A stretch of 64,000 nt of DNA from Cellulomonas fimi ATCC 484 (lineage in GTDB: Bacteria; Actinomycetota; Actinomycetes; Actinomycetales; Cellulomonadaceae): positions 434,001 to 498,000 of the forward strand of contig NC_015514.1 in the NCBI RefSeq assembly GCF_000212695.1. Direction: 5' to 3'. This document shows, in pieces, positions 50,882 through 59,139 of the stretch. A program made the position numbers and the translations under genes. The notes under the pieces were generated by a model that saw only the letters and a program-made list of their open reading frames with translations, was not told the origin of the DNA and searched no databases. Positions within the stretch are counted from its first letter, which is position 1; every line of letters starts with the position of its first letter.

Positions 50882-51456
50882 GTGAGTGGTGGCGCGGTGA
50901 GGTACGGCAGCTACATCGACGAGCTCGCGGCAGCTGTTGACGATCTCGCTCCCCGCGCACGGGCTTCCGTCTTCTGGCTGTCGGGATCGGCACTGCGCGC
51001 GACGCTGGTCACGCCTCCCAGCTGGCATGACTGGATCGCCGCCGCCAATCATGCTGGATTCGAGTTCGCCACGACCGGCGTGGTGCGTCCAGCCGCCGCC
51101 GAGCTCCGGGAGGGGGTGGACACCCCGACGGGTAGCGACGAGTCACAACGGCTGCACTCCACGATCGTGTGCCTCAGCACACCCCTGGCCATCGCTCTCG
51201 ACCCCAACAGGCGAGTCGGGCCATGGATCGAGCATGCCTTCTGCGCACTCATCACCACGGTCTCTCTCGAGATGACGGGCGACGTCGCCATGCCCGGTGA
51301 CGACGACGAGCTGGACGAGGTAGTCGCGCAGAGCGTCCTGCAGGACGTCGGGGCCACGTCCGTTCGGTCTCCAGCCTCGCTCGTCGGGCCGAACCGGAAG
51401 AGGCGACGCTGCGATCGCTGGCCGAGCAGATGCGCGAGCTCGTTCGGACGGTGTGA
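50882..51456 (+). pseudogene. Frameshifted hypothetical gene
   Basis: From GTG 50882 the frame reads an ordinary soluble protein (AVRYGSYIDELAAAVDDLAP, SWHDWIAAANHAGFEF, STIVCLSTPLAIALDPNRRV, MPGDDDELDEVVAQSVLQDV). Near 51355-51372 the plausible frame shifts and continues SSLARRAEPEEATLRSLAEQ to a stop at 51454-51456. The total of 575 bases suggests one lost base from a ~191-residue protein. GC content and codon use look lower than in neighbours. No family recognised. Could be a real decay event or a sequencing error. Confidence 0.55.
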
Positions 51457-51501
51457 GGGTGGCAGCCGATCTGGCGTCACCGGTATCCGAAGACAAGACA
51501 C

Positions 51502-51602
51502 TGTGGGAACTCATCGGACTCGTCCGGAGGGCCAGGCTCTGATCTGCGGCGGGATAGCTCGGAGAGACGTCACTCGTCTCAGCAAGTTGTCCGAATCCCC
51601 AG
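51502..51602 (+). repeat. Dispersed hairpin repeat, copy R3
   Basis: TGTGGGAACTCATCGGACTC start, GAGACG-N5-CGTCTC central hairpin (51564-51580) and TTGTCCGAATCC end. TCGGAC at the left pairs with GTCCGA at the right, enclosing the central hairpin. It follows the frameshifted gene by 45 bp. Confidence 0.55.
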
Positions 51603-51620
51603 CCTGGTGCTCCGAAGGAT

Positions 51621-52166
51621 CTACAGCAGCCTCGGCAGCCCGTACATGAATGCGACGGTGGCGAGCGCGGAAGCGAGGACCGGGTACGCCGTGACGATCC
51701 AGAACGCTTCGGGCCACCGACGGCGGGCGTCCTTCAACCGGTTGATGGGCAGGTTGATCCGCGCTGTGGGGACATCGAGTGGTGACCAGCGTGCGCGCAT
51801 GGCTGTGTCGCCGTCTGTGCTCGTGTCCCGCACGCGAAGGAGCACACCTCCCGTCGTTCCGATGACGAGGTGGTGGTCGACGGCCATGTCGGTGCCCCGC
51901 ATGCCGCGGTCGAGGAAGGGCACCGTCTGGACGAGCTCGACGCGGGAGATCCGGGCTCGTTCGATGCGCCGCTGACGACCCGCCCGGTTCCTCCACTGGA
52001 CAGCCTCGGACGTCACGACCGCCCGTTTCCAGTTGGTCCTGGGTGCTCGTGGGTAGTGGGGGCGAGGCATGTCCGGCCGCTGTCCGAGCAGGAGGTCGAG
52101 GGCGATGCGTCGGACCCCGGGACGGGTGGGCGCCGCCGATGTTCCTGCCGGGTCGTGTCGAGTCAC
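51621..52166 (-). CDS. Hypothetical protein with PH-like region and C-terminal membrane helix
   Basis: A ~181-residue protein. The middle (VVTSEAVQWRNRAGRQRRIE, LVQTVPFLDRGMRG, LVIGTTGGVLLRVRDT) looks like a bacterial PH-type beta barrel. Residues ~160-180 (FWIVTAYPVLASALATVAFM) form one membrane helix at the C-terminus. The start is uncertain: GTG at 52166 is used; ATG at 52070 would give 149 residues. No function can be assigned. Confidence 0.5.
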   Translation of the reverse strand: MTRHDPAGTSAAPTRPGVRRIALDLLLGQRPDMPRPHYPRAPRTNWKRAVVTSEAVQWRNRAGRQRRIERARISRVELVQTVPFLDRGMRGTDMAVDHHLVIGTTGGVLLRVRDTSTDGDTAMRARWSPLDVPTARINLPINRLKDARRRWPEAFWIVTAYPVLASALATVAFMYGLPRLL

Positions 52167-52671
52167 TTCGGACGCATCGGCATCGACCGTCGCCAACTAC
52201 ATCGTTCACGGGCGCACGCTCGACGGCATGAGCCGCACGATCGGTCGCGCGACAGCGACGGACACGAGCAGTGACGACTCGTGCTCGTGGCCTCGCCACC
52301 GCACGCCACGTTCGTAGCGAGCGACTCGCGAGCACCCACCCTCCCCATGCTTCCGTGACACGTACGCACGAACGACGACACGACGATTGGTCGGAGGATC
52401 GCAGCAGCAACGGGGCGATCGCCACCTCTGGTGCCCTCGTCCTCGAGCCGTTCCGGGGCCGCGCTGTGCTGCTACCCCGGGTGACACGTCGATGACAACG
52501 CGACATCGCGATGACAGGTCGATGATGTAGGTTCGCGCGGATCCTGACGGAGTCGCGACACGAGGGCCAGGCGCTTCGCAGAGCCGTGTCGGTGGCACGT
52601 TCGCAGCGGGATGGCGACGTCTTCGTTCCGAAGAGGGCGGCATCCGCTTGTGGTTCGGTACGCCGCAGGGG
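52167..52671. other. Intergenic stretch without a recognisable gene
   Basis: About 500 bases. Open frames here have unconvincing composition. Near 52490-52530 the motif GATGACA/GATGATG recurs four times in ~45 bases (CGATGACAACGC, CGATGACAGG, CGATGATG), of unknown meaning. Confidence 0.4.
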
Positions 52672-53955
52672 TCAGACCGTGCGGCCGTGCTCCTCGACCC
52701 CGGCGTCCTGGCGCAGGCTCGCGCGGGTGACTTCGACAGCCCACTCGGTTGCGTCGTCGGCCTTCTCGGGGCCGAGCCGCGTCCACGCGACCGCCACGTG
52801 CGTTGCCGCGCTCTCGCCGGCGAGGAGGGCGGGCAGCAGCCAGGACAGGCCTCGGGGGTTCTCGAGCGGTCCGTAGGGGTCGTCCCAGGTGAACGATCCC
52901 TGCCACGAGAGCGCGTGGAGTCCGGCGCGCAGCTCGTCCTCGAAGGCGTCGTGGTGGGGCCCGCCCACAGTCAGTGTGTGCTCGTCGTCGTCGAAGTGCG
53001 TCGCCGCGAGGTGCCAGCCGCCGCCGGGCCCACCCTCCATCCCGTCCGGGAGCTGCGCGTCGACGCGGATCGGTCCGGTGTCGGCCCGGGCGTGCATGCG
53101 CCACTCGATGCCCCAGCACGTGCACTGGGGGTGCTCGAGGAGCTCGTTCTCGTAGGTGTAGGGCACGACGAGGGCGTCGACGGTCAGCCCGCCGACGTCG
53201 TCCCACCGGGCGGTGCGGGCGCCGGACGGCAGGACCGACGTCGCGGACGGCAGGCCGAGCGGGACGCCGCCGCACGTCAGGGAGATCGCGAGCGGCCCGA
53301 GCGGCGTCGCGATCCGCTCGCCGCTGTGCGCGGCGGCGAGGTCGCGCACCTGGTCGTCGGGGTCGTCGACGAGCCGGCGGGCGACGAGCAGCGCCCGTGG
53401 CGGGTCGACGACGAACCCGCCTTCCTGGACCAGGGCGTACAGGGCGTAGTGGCGGACGTCGGCGTCCGGGTCGGCGGTCAGGTGCTCCAGGGCGTCGAGC
53501 ACCTCGGTGGCCGGGTCGTCCGGGTCCGTGAGGTACGGCAGCTGGAACGCGACGGTCGTGCGGACCCCGTCGTCCGGGTGGTCGACCCGGTCGAGGAACC
53601 GCCCGACCGCTTCTCGAGCGCCGTTGTAGGCCAGCGCCTGCAACAGGCTCCGCTCCCTCGCCGGGTCGTCCGACCCGTCCAGGAGCCCGAGCAGGTGCGG
53701 GACGACCCGGTCGCTGAACGGACGGCGACCCACCGGGTCCGCCGGGCCGAGCTCGCGCAGGACGCTGACGCCCAGCTCCCACGCATCGGGGTCGTCACTC
53801 GCCGTCCAGCGCAGCGCCAGGTCGAGCACCTCCGCCGTCGCACGCCGCTGAAGCTCGACCACGTGAGGCACAGGGCTGTCGCCGGTGTCGTGGCGGACCT
53901 CCGCCAGCGCGGCCGCGACGACCGCCCCCAGCGACAGGTCGGAGAGTGAGTGCAC
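52672..53955 (-). CDS. HEAT-repeat-type protein
   Basis: A 427-residue soluble protein. Residues ~40-215 contain helical pairs of HEAT/PBS-lyase type (ERSLLQALAYNGAREAVGRF, DGVRTTVAFQLPYLTDPDDP, DADVRHYALYALVQEGGFVV, DDQVRDLAAAHSGE). The second half is different, beta-rich, with HPQCTCWGIEWRMHARA and HALSWQGSFTWDDPYGPLEN. GTG at 53955. HEAT repeats suggest protein binding; no partner is evident. It shares the R3-R4 segment with the PH-like gene. Confidence 0.75.
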   Translation of the reverse strand: MHSLSDLSLGAVVAAALAEVRHDTGDSPVPHVVELQRRATAEVLDLALRWTASDDPDAWELGVSVLRELGPADPVGRRPFSDRVVPHLLGLLDGSDDPARERSLLQALAYNGAREAVGRFLDRVDHPDDGVRTTVAFQLPYLTDPDDPATEVLDALEHLTADPDADVRHYALYALVQEGGFVVDPPRALLVARRLVDDPDDQVRDLAAAHSGERIATPLGPLAISLTCGGVPLGLPSATSVLPSGARTARWDDVGGLTVDALVVPYTYENELLEHPQCTCWGIEWRMHARADTGPIRVDAQLPDGMEGGPGGGWHLAATHFDDDEHTLTVGGPHHDAFEDELRAGLHALSWQGSFTWDDPYGPLENPRGLSWLLPALLAGESAATHVAVAWTRLGPEKADDATEWAVEVTRASLRQDAGVEEHGRTV

Positions 53956-54002
53956 GACCGCACCGTAGCCGCAGGGCTACACCGGTAGACCGCGCCCTGC
54001 CG

Positions 54003-54060
54003 CCGACAGCCGAACGCGAAACTCGCCACTCCTCCGACAGCCGAACGCGAATTCGCCACT
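54003..54060. repeat. Direct tandem repeat upstream of the HEAT gene
   Basis: Two units (54003-54030 and 54034-54060), each beginning CCGACAGCCGAACGCGAA and ending TCGCCACT, 31 bp apart and almost identical. They lie 48-105 bp upstream of the HEAT gene and could be regulator binding sites or remains of a duplicated end. Confidence 0.6.
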
Positions 54061-54084
54061 TCGCGTGCGAACCGACACCACAGG

Positions 54085-54184
54085 TGTAGGAACTCATCGA
54101 ACGTGTCCGGAGCCCAACCCTTTGACCTGCGGTGGGACATGTAGGTGAGACGGTGCGCGTCTCACCTACATGTCCGATTCCTCG
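54085..54184 (+). repeat. Dispersed hairpin repeat, copy R4, with perfect 18-bp stem
   Basis: TGTAGGAACTCATCGAACGT start and TGTCCGATTCCTCGG end. Its central hairpin is a perfect 18-bp stem (54135-54152 with 54158-54175) around GTGCG, the most regular of the six copies. Confidence 0.6.
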
Positions 54185-54308
54185 GCCCGGAGCCTCGTCT
54201 GGCTCGAAGGACGCTTGCGCCGGTCATGCCGAGAGGCGAGGGCGTTCGAGGCTGCCTGGCGGCACAATCGACTGTGTGCAGACATCCGCGGTTGCTGGCC
54301 GCGCCGAC

Positions 54309-54788
54309 ATGGCGGCGCGACATGTAAGCATGCAGCTCGCGGCTCCGGGGCCCGTGGACCGCGTCTGGCAGGCGCTGACGGATGGTCGGCACACAGTCAG
54401 CTGGCTAGGCCGCCTCAATGTCGAGCGAGTCGTTGAGGGCGGGCACTTCGACCTGTGGCACGACGAGGACGTCAGCTCCCGGCACACCGTCGTGCAGTGG
54501 CACCCTCGACGACTGCTGGCTTTGACGTGGGACTTCCCCGAGGAGCACTCGAGTCGCGTCAGCTTTGGCCTCGCCGAGACGAGCGCGTCCACAGCGATGC
54601 TCACCGTGCATCACGAGTCCGTGGACGATGCGGTGTCCTACGCCGCCGGCTGGCACCGGCACCTCCAATTCCTCGAGGCGCACCTGCGCGGGCGAGACCT
54701 TCCGCTGGGAGAATTCTGGACCGGCTACGACGACCTCGTCGGGCTCTACGGCGCAGATCAGTTCAGCTCCGACGCTCGACCCACCTAA
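54309..54788 (+). CDS. SRPBCC (AHSA1-like) domain protein
   Basis: A 159-residue AHSA1 protein: VSMQLAAPGPVDRVWQALTD, LNVERVVEGGHFDLWHDEDV, VVQWHPRRLLALTWDFPEEH and HRHLQFLEAHLRGRDLP with the terminal helix. ATG at 54309; a GTG at 54276 is possible. No regulator adjoins it, unlike the two ArsR-linked copies. It is the only recognisable gene between repeats R4 and R5. Confidence 0.78.
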   Translation: MAARHVSMQLAAPGPVDRVWQALTDGRHTVSWLGRLNVERVVEGGHFDLWHDEDVSSRHTVVQWHPRRLLALTWDFPEEHSSRVSFGLAETSASTAMLTVHHESVDDAVSYAAGWHRHLQFLEAHLRGRDLPLGEFWTGYDDLVGLYGADQFSSDARPT

Positions 54789-54799
54789 CCGCGCAGCGC

Positions 54800-55115
54800 G
54801 GCATCCGCAGATGCCGCGGGCCAGCGCGTCGTCGACTGCCTCGTCACGACGATCAATCGGCTCGTCGCGGTGGTGAAGGTCGCCGCGGCCGCTTGTGCAC
54901 CGGGCCCTCCTGGACCGCGGACACGCAACCGCGACGGCGGACACACCGAGCGCCGTCGCGGCCGCCCGCAGATCCTCGTCGGCCAGCCGGTCCTGGTGGC
55001 GGATCAGCTCACAGCAACGCGAATCGGACAAGCTCAACCGCCTGACGCAGCGGCAGAAGTGCCGAGCCATCTGAGCGTCTTCCCACAGGATCCGCCACGT
55101 CTTCCTACAGAGCAC
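54800..55115 (-). other. Doubtful minus-strand reading frame / gene-poor gap
   Basis: The 540-base gap 54789-55328 has no clear gene. A minus-strand frame from 55115 (LIRHQDRLADEDLRAAATAL within it) runs on antisense through the AHSA1 gene and has no stop near its plausible part, so it may be a gene remnant. TTCCTACAG (55105-55113) is an inverted copy of the left end of R5. Confidence 0.25.
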
Positions 55116-55122
55116 CGACTGT

Positions 55123-55222
55123 AGGAACGCACCGGACTTGTCAGCCGCCAGGCTCTCTGACCTGCGCCGTGACAGCAGCCTCAGACGGCGGCCGTCTCAT
55201 CTTCGTGTCCAGATCCTCAGGA
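55123..55222 (+). repeat. Dispersed hairpin repeat, copy R5
   Basis: TGTAGGAACGCACCGGACTT start, AGACGG-N3-CCGTCT central hairpin (55186-55200) and TGTCCAGATCCTCAGG end. The left end CTGTAGGAA (55122-55130) forms a perfect 9-bp inverted repeat with 55105-55113. Confidence 0.55.
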
Positions 55223-55328
55223 TCACGCCCAGCGCCCGGCGGACCGCGTTCGGACGTGCCTACGCTGCGAGCGGCGGGTGGACCGCCGCTCTCGGCGGGG
55301 AGTGCCAGCACCTGAAGGGGCAGCGACC

Positions 55329-56297
55329 ATGGAGTACACACGGCTGGGGCGCTCCGGCCTCAGGGTCAGCCGCATCGGCCTCGGCTGCATGAGCTACGGC
55401 GTGGCCGCGACCGGCATGCACCAGTGGACGCTCGACGAGGACGCGGCGGCGCCGTTCTTCCGCCAGGCCGTCGAGGTCGGCGTGACGTTCTGGGACACCG
55501 CGAACGTCTACCAGGGCGGCACGTCCGAGGAGTTCGTCGGCCGAGCGATCCAGCGCTACTCCCGCCGCGAGGACATCGTCCTGGCCACCAAGGTCCACGG
55601 GAAGATGCACGACGGTCCCGGCGGCAGCGGCCTGTCCCGCAAGGCGATCCTCGAGCAGCTCGATGCTTCGTTGCACCGGCTCGGCACCGACTACGTCGAC
55701 GTCTACTACATCCACCGCTTCGACGACGACGTCCCGGTGGAGGAGACCATGGAGGCCCTCCACGACGTCGTGAAGGCCGGCAAGGTCCGCTACCTCGGCG
55801 CCTCCTCCATGTGGGCCTGGCAGTTCGCCAAGCTGCAGCACACCGCGCGCCTGCACGGCTGGACCCCCTTCGTCGCGATGCAGGACCAGTACAACGTCCT
55901 GCGCCGGGAAGAGGAGCGGGACATGATCCCGCTCTGCCTGGACCAGGGCGTCGGCCTGACCCCGTACTCACCGCTGGCGAAGGGCCGGGCTGCACGACCC
56001 TGGGGTGAGCAGACGGCCCGGTCCTCGACGGACGCCGTCGCCAAGGCCTTCGACCGGGACGTCGACCAGGCGGTCGTCGATGCGATCCAGCGGGTCGCGG
56101 AGGCCCGTGGCGCCTCGATGGCCCAGGTTGCCCTGGCGTGGCTGCTCTCCAAGCCGGTGGTCGCCTGCCCGATCGTGGGTGCCACCAAGCCGCACCACCT
56201 CGCCGACGCCGTCGCCGCCCTCGACGTGGACCTCACCGACGAGGAGATCGCCGCGCTCGAGGAGCCCTACACGACCCAGGACAACTACTGGTGGTGA
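55329..56297 (+). CDS. Aldo/keto reductase
   Basis: A 322-residue TIM-barrel NADPH-dependent oxidoreductase of the YajO/Tas type. LGRSGLRVSRIGLGCMSYG start; catalytic tetrad visible as Asp in WDTANVY, Tyr in the same motif, Lys in LATKVHG and His in VYYIHRF. NADPH-binding IVGATKPHHLADAVAAL near the end. ATG at 55329 behind AAGGGG. It is the only gene between repeats R5 and R6. Reduces aldehydes or ketones; substrate unknown. Confidence 0.9.
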   Translation: MEYTRLGRSGLRVSRIGLGCMSYGVAATGMHQWTLDEDAAAPFFRQAVEVGVTFWDTANVYQGGTSEEFVGRAIQRYSRREDIVLATKVHGKMHDGPGGSGLSRKAILEQLDASLHRLGTDYVDVYYIHRFDDDVPVEETMEALHDVVKAGKVRYLGASSMWAWQFAKLQHTARLHGWTPFVAMQDQYNVLRREEERDMIPLCLDQGVGLTPYSPLAKGRAARPWGEQTARSSTDAVAKAFDRDVDQAVVDAIQRVAEARGASMAQVALAWLLSKPVVACPIVGATKPHHLADAVAALDVDLTDEEIAALEEPYTTQDNYWW

Positions 56298-56341
56298 CCG
56301 GGTAGGCCGCTCGGTGCCGCAGCGGTGGTCGCGCGAGCGGC

Positions 56342-56441
56342 TGTAGGGACGCGCCATGCATGTCTGCCGTCCAGCGCGGTGAACTCGCTGCGGACAGGCG
56401 CGTGGGACGACCGTCGTCTCACCATCGTGTCCAGATCCTCA
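56342..56441 (+). repeat. Dispersed hairpin repeat, copy R6
   Basis: TGTAGGGACGCGCCATGCAT start, GGACAGGCGCGTGGGACG...CGTCTC central region and TGTCCAGATCCTCA end. It lies 45 bp after the aldo/keto reductase stop and 19 bp before the end of the acetyltransferase gene. Confidence 0.55.
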
Positions 56442-56459
56442 CGCGGGGGGCGCGAGCGG

Positions 56460-57035
56460 TCAGGCACTGAACCCCGTCATACGGACGAGCCGTGCCGGGA
56501 CGCCGGCGACGATCGCGTTCGCGGGCACGTCCTTGGTGACGACCGCGCCGGCGCCGACGATGGCGCCGTCTCCGATCGTCACTCCCGGCAGGACCGTGAC
56601 AGAGGCGCCGAGCCAGGCCCTGCGGCCGATCACGACGGGCGCCGGGACCATGTCGGCGCGACGCGCGGGGTCGGCGACGTGGTTGAGCGTCACGATGGTG
56701 GTGCCGTGCCCGATCAGCGTCCCGTCGCCGAGGGTGATGCCGCCGGCGTCCTGGAACCGGCAGCCCATGTTGATGAAGACGTCCTGGCCGAGCGTGAGGT
56801 TCTGGCCGAACTCGCAGTGGAACGGCGGGAACAGGGCCACCGAGTCCGCCACGGGCCGCCCCGTGAGCCGGGACAGCAGCGCGCGCACCTCCGCGGGCGT
56901 GCGGTAGCCGGAGTTGAGCTCCGCCAGCACCCGCAGCGCGTCCTGGGCCGCGGCGTGCAGGAACGCGTGCTGCTCGGAGCCACCCTCGATGACCGCCCCC
57001 CGGGCGACGTGGTCGAGGAACTCCTGCAGCTCCAT
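56460..57035 (-). CDS. Sugar O-acetyltransferase (left-handed beta-helix)
   Basis: A 191-residue hexapeptide-repeat acetyltransferase of the maltose/nodulation type: [40 protein letters not shown] with catalytic His in TLNH, and [20 protein letters not shown] with [23 protein letters not shown] at 57035 overlaps the stop of the XRE regulator gene by one base, so it is co-transcribed with it. With the regulator split by an IS, its expression may be changed. Confidence 0.88.
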   Translation of the reverse strand: MELQEFLDHVARGAVIEGGSEQHAFLHAAAQDALRVLAELNSGYRTPAEVRALLSRLTGRPVADSVALFPPFHCEFGQNLTLGQDVFINMGCRFQDAGGITLGDGTLIGHGTTIVTLNHVADPARRADMVPAPVVIGRRAWLGASVTVLPGVTIGDGAIVGAGAVVTKDVPANAIVAGVPARLVRMTGFSA

Positions 57036-57779
57036 CACGCCTCCGACCGGGCCGCGGGTGCAGGGTCGGTGGCCCACGACGCGAGCAGGCGCAGGCGCTC
57101 GGCCGACGGCGAGCCCGGCTCGGCGGTGTAGACCATGAGCACCTGGCCCGGCTCCGCGGTGATCGCGAGCTCCTCGTAGGCCAGGGTCAGCTCACCGACG
57201 ACGGGGTGGTGGAACCGCTTGGTGCCCGACCCGTGGGTGCGGACGTCGTGTGCGCCCCATAGCCGGCGAAAGACGTCGCTGCGGGTGGACAGCTCACCGA
57301 CGAGGTCCTGCAGCCCCTTGTCGTGCGGGTCGCGGCCCGCCTCGGCGCGCATGATCGCCACGCACATCTCCGCGAACAGCTCCCAGTCGGGGTAGAAGTC
57401 GCGCGCCGCGGGGTCGAGGAACTGGAAGCGCGCGAGGTTCGGGGCGCGGCCGCCGTCGCCGATGACGGGGGAGTAGAAGGCGCGACCGAGCGCGTTGGTC
57501 GCCAGCAGGTCCTGGCGCTGGTCGCGCACGAACGCGACCCCGTCGGTGATCGCGGCCAGGGCCCACTGCAGGCTGGGCCGAGGAGTCGCCGAGCGGGCCG
57601 CGCGACGGCGCGGCCGGCCGGACGACGGGATGCCGTCGGCGGCCCGGGCGAGGTCGAGCAGGTGCGCGCGCTCGGTGTCGTCGAGCTGCAGCGCCGTCGC
57701 GACGGCGTCCAGGACGGAGGCCGACGCCCCGGCGATCGCGCTGCGCTCGAGCTTGGCGTAGTACTCCACGCTCACGCCC

Positions 57780-57785
57780 GCTAGC
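57780..57785. repeat. Target-site duplication GCTAGC, left copy
   Basis: Six-base GCTAGC directly outside the left IS end; the second copy is at 58864-58869 outside the right end. Confidence 0.9.
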
Positions 57786-58863
57786 TGTACTCGGCCGTCA
57801 GGTTGGTGACAGTCGGCTGACGGGTGGGAGTCCGCCCAGGGCGTTGTGGCGTCGTCGAGTGTTGTAGTGCTCGAGCCAGGGGGCAAGGGCGGCGGCTCGT
57901 TCGTCGTTGGTGGTGAAGACCTGCCGGTAGGCCCACTCAGTCTGCAGAGTGCGGTTCAGTCGCTCGACCTTGCCGTTCTGCCAGGGGCAGTGCGGGCGGA
58001 TGAAGACCTGCTTCGCGCCGAGGTCGGCGGCGACGTCGCGCAGTGACCAGCGGTAGGCCCAGGCGTTGTCGGTCATGATCCGCTCGATCCGGGTGATGCC
58101 GTGAGCGGCGAAGTAGGCCGCGGCGCGCGTCACGAACCCCGCGCAGGTGGCGCCTTTCTCGTCCGCGAGGATCTCGGAGTAGGCGAGCCGGGAATGGTCG
58201 TCGACCATGGAATGGACGTAGTCGAAGCCGATGGGGTCGTCCCGGTGCCGGTCGGCGACGTCGCGGCCCAGGGCGCGCCAGCCGCCGCCGTCGGGGATGC
58301 GCCCGAGCTTCTTGACGTCGACGTGGACCAGCTCGCCGGGCCGGTCGCGTTCGTAGCGGACCGCGGTGGCCTTGCTGGCCCGGACGACCTGGCCGGTCAG
58401 CGGGTCCAGGTCGCGCAGCAACGGCATCCCGCGCCGGCGCAGCACCCTGGTGATCGTGCGCGCCGGGACACCCAGGGCCGCGCCCAGCACGTCCGGCCCT
58501 GACCGGTCACGTGCTCGCGCCGCGCAGATCGCGTCCTCCAGGGCGGCCGGTGTCCTGCTCGGGCTCGTCCGCGGCCGTGACGACCTGTCCACGAGACCGT
58601 CGGCCCCCTCGGCGCGCCAGCGCCGGACCCATCGGTAACCGGTCTGGCGGGCGATCCCGAGCTCGTGGGCGACGTGAGCGACCGGTCGACCCTGATGCAC
58701 GACGCGGTCGATCAGCAGCTGGCGGCCACGCAGATTCAGTCGGGCGTTAGCGTGAGGCACGAGAACCTCCGGGTGGGTGTGGGCCTTCGACAAGCCACAG
58801 CCCAACCGGAGGTTCTCCTGTCGTCAACGGCCCCCGACGTCACCAACGTCCCGGCCGAGTACA
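57786..58863 (-). mobile_element. Complete IS481-family insertion sequence (1,078 bp)
   Basis: Ends begin TGTACTCGGCCG on both sides as inverted repeats, continuing with GTTGGTGAC after three variable bases, and have the TGT...ACA termini of IS481 elements. It carries one transposase. The duplicated target GCTAGC fits the NCTAGN preference known for IS481. Both ends and the transposase are intact, so it looks recent. Confidence 0.92.
57798..58760 (-). CDS. IS481-family transposase
   Basis: A 320-residue DDE transposase. N-terminal HTH (IDRVVHQGRPVAHVAHELGI, ARQTGYRWVRRWRAEGADGL), then an integrase core with Asp in LVHVDVKKLG, Asp in RIMTDNAWAYRW and Glu in GKVERLNRTLQTEW, ending HYNTRRRHNALGGLPPVSRL. 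GTG at 58760 has GGAGG upstream; a TTG at 58805 would add 15 residues. All catalytic residues are present, so it is likely active. Confidence 0.92.
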   Translation of the reverse strand: MPHANARLNLRGRQLLIDRVVHQGRPVAHVAHELGIARQTGYRWVRRWRAEGADGLVDRSSRPRTSPSRTPAALEDAICAARARDRSGPDVLGAALGVPARTITRVLRRRGMPLLRDLDPLTGQVVRASKATAVRYERDRPGELVHVDVKKLGRIPDGGGWRALGRDVADRHRDDPIGFDYVHSMVDDHSRLAYSEILADEKGATCAGFVTRAAAYFAAHGITRIERIMTDNAWAYRWSLRDVAADLGAKQVFIRPHCPWQNGKVERLNRTLQTEWAYRQVFTTNDERAAALAPWLEHYNTRRRHNALGGLPPVSRLSPT

Positions 58864-58869
58864 GCTAGC
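58864..58869. repeat. Target-site duplication GCTAGC, right copy
   Basis: Matches 57780-57785. In the uninterrupted gene it encodes part of the Ala-Leu-Ala-Gly junction. Confidence 0.9.
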
Positions 58870-59139
58870 GCGGCGACCTCGCTGCGTCGCAGCCCTGGCA
58901 CCCGCCGGTTCGCCCCGCCGACGACACCGGCGGCCTCCGGGGTCACCTTCGCCCGTCGCGACATGAGGAACTCGCGCACGTCCGCCCGGTTGTCCATACC
59001 TCGACCGTAGGACGCCGACAGCCGGCGGGGGAGGCACTGCTGAAAGGTGCACTGCCGGTACACCCCACGTCAGGGACTCCCGCGCCCGCGGGATCCGGCG
59101 CAAGGTCGAGGCGAACCAACCCAAGACGAAGGAGAACTC

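Larger units (their letters stand above)
57035..58997 (-). pseudogene. XRE/MmyB-type regulator interrupted by an IS481 element
   Basis: The N-terminal part starts with ATG 58997 (MDNRADVREFLMSRRAKVTP to LRRSEVAALA). The C-terminal part resumes beyond the insertion with GVSVEYYAKLERSAIAGASA and a MmyB-like ligand domain ([51 protein letters not shown]). Removing the 1,078-bp element and one 6-bp duplication rejoins 134 and 745 bases into 293 in-frame codons (292 residues plus stop). The HTH is cut before its recognition helix, so the regulator is dead. Intact, it would be divergent from the alcohol dehydrogenase operon it probably controlled. Confidence 0.88.

Noticed and set aside
52485..52535. 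GATGACA clusters as an IS end or CRISPR-like array
   Set aside because: Units are short, spacing is irregular and no transposase or spacers are present.
49811..56441. Classical integron attC sites for the six repeats
   Set aside because: The RYYYAAC/GTTRRRY core motifs are not present at the ends and no integron integrase is in the window. Only the general idea of exchangeable segments is kept.
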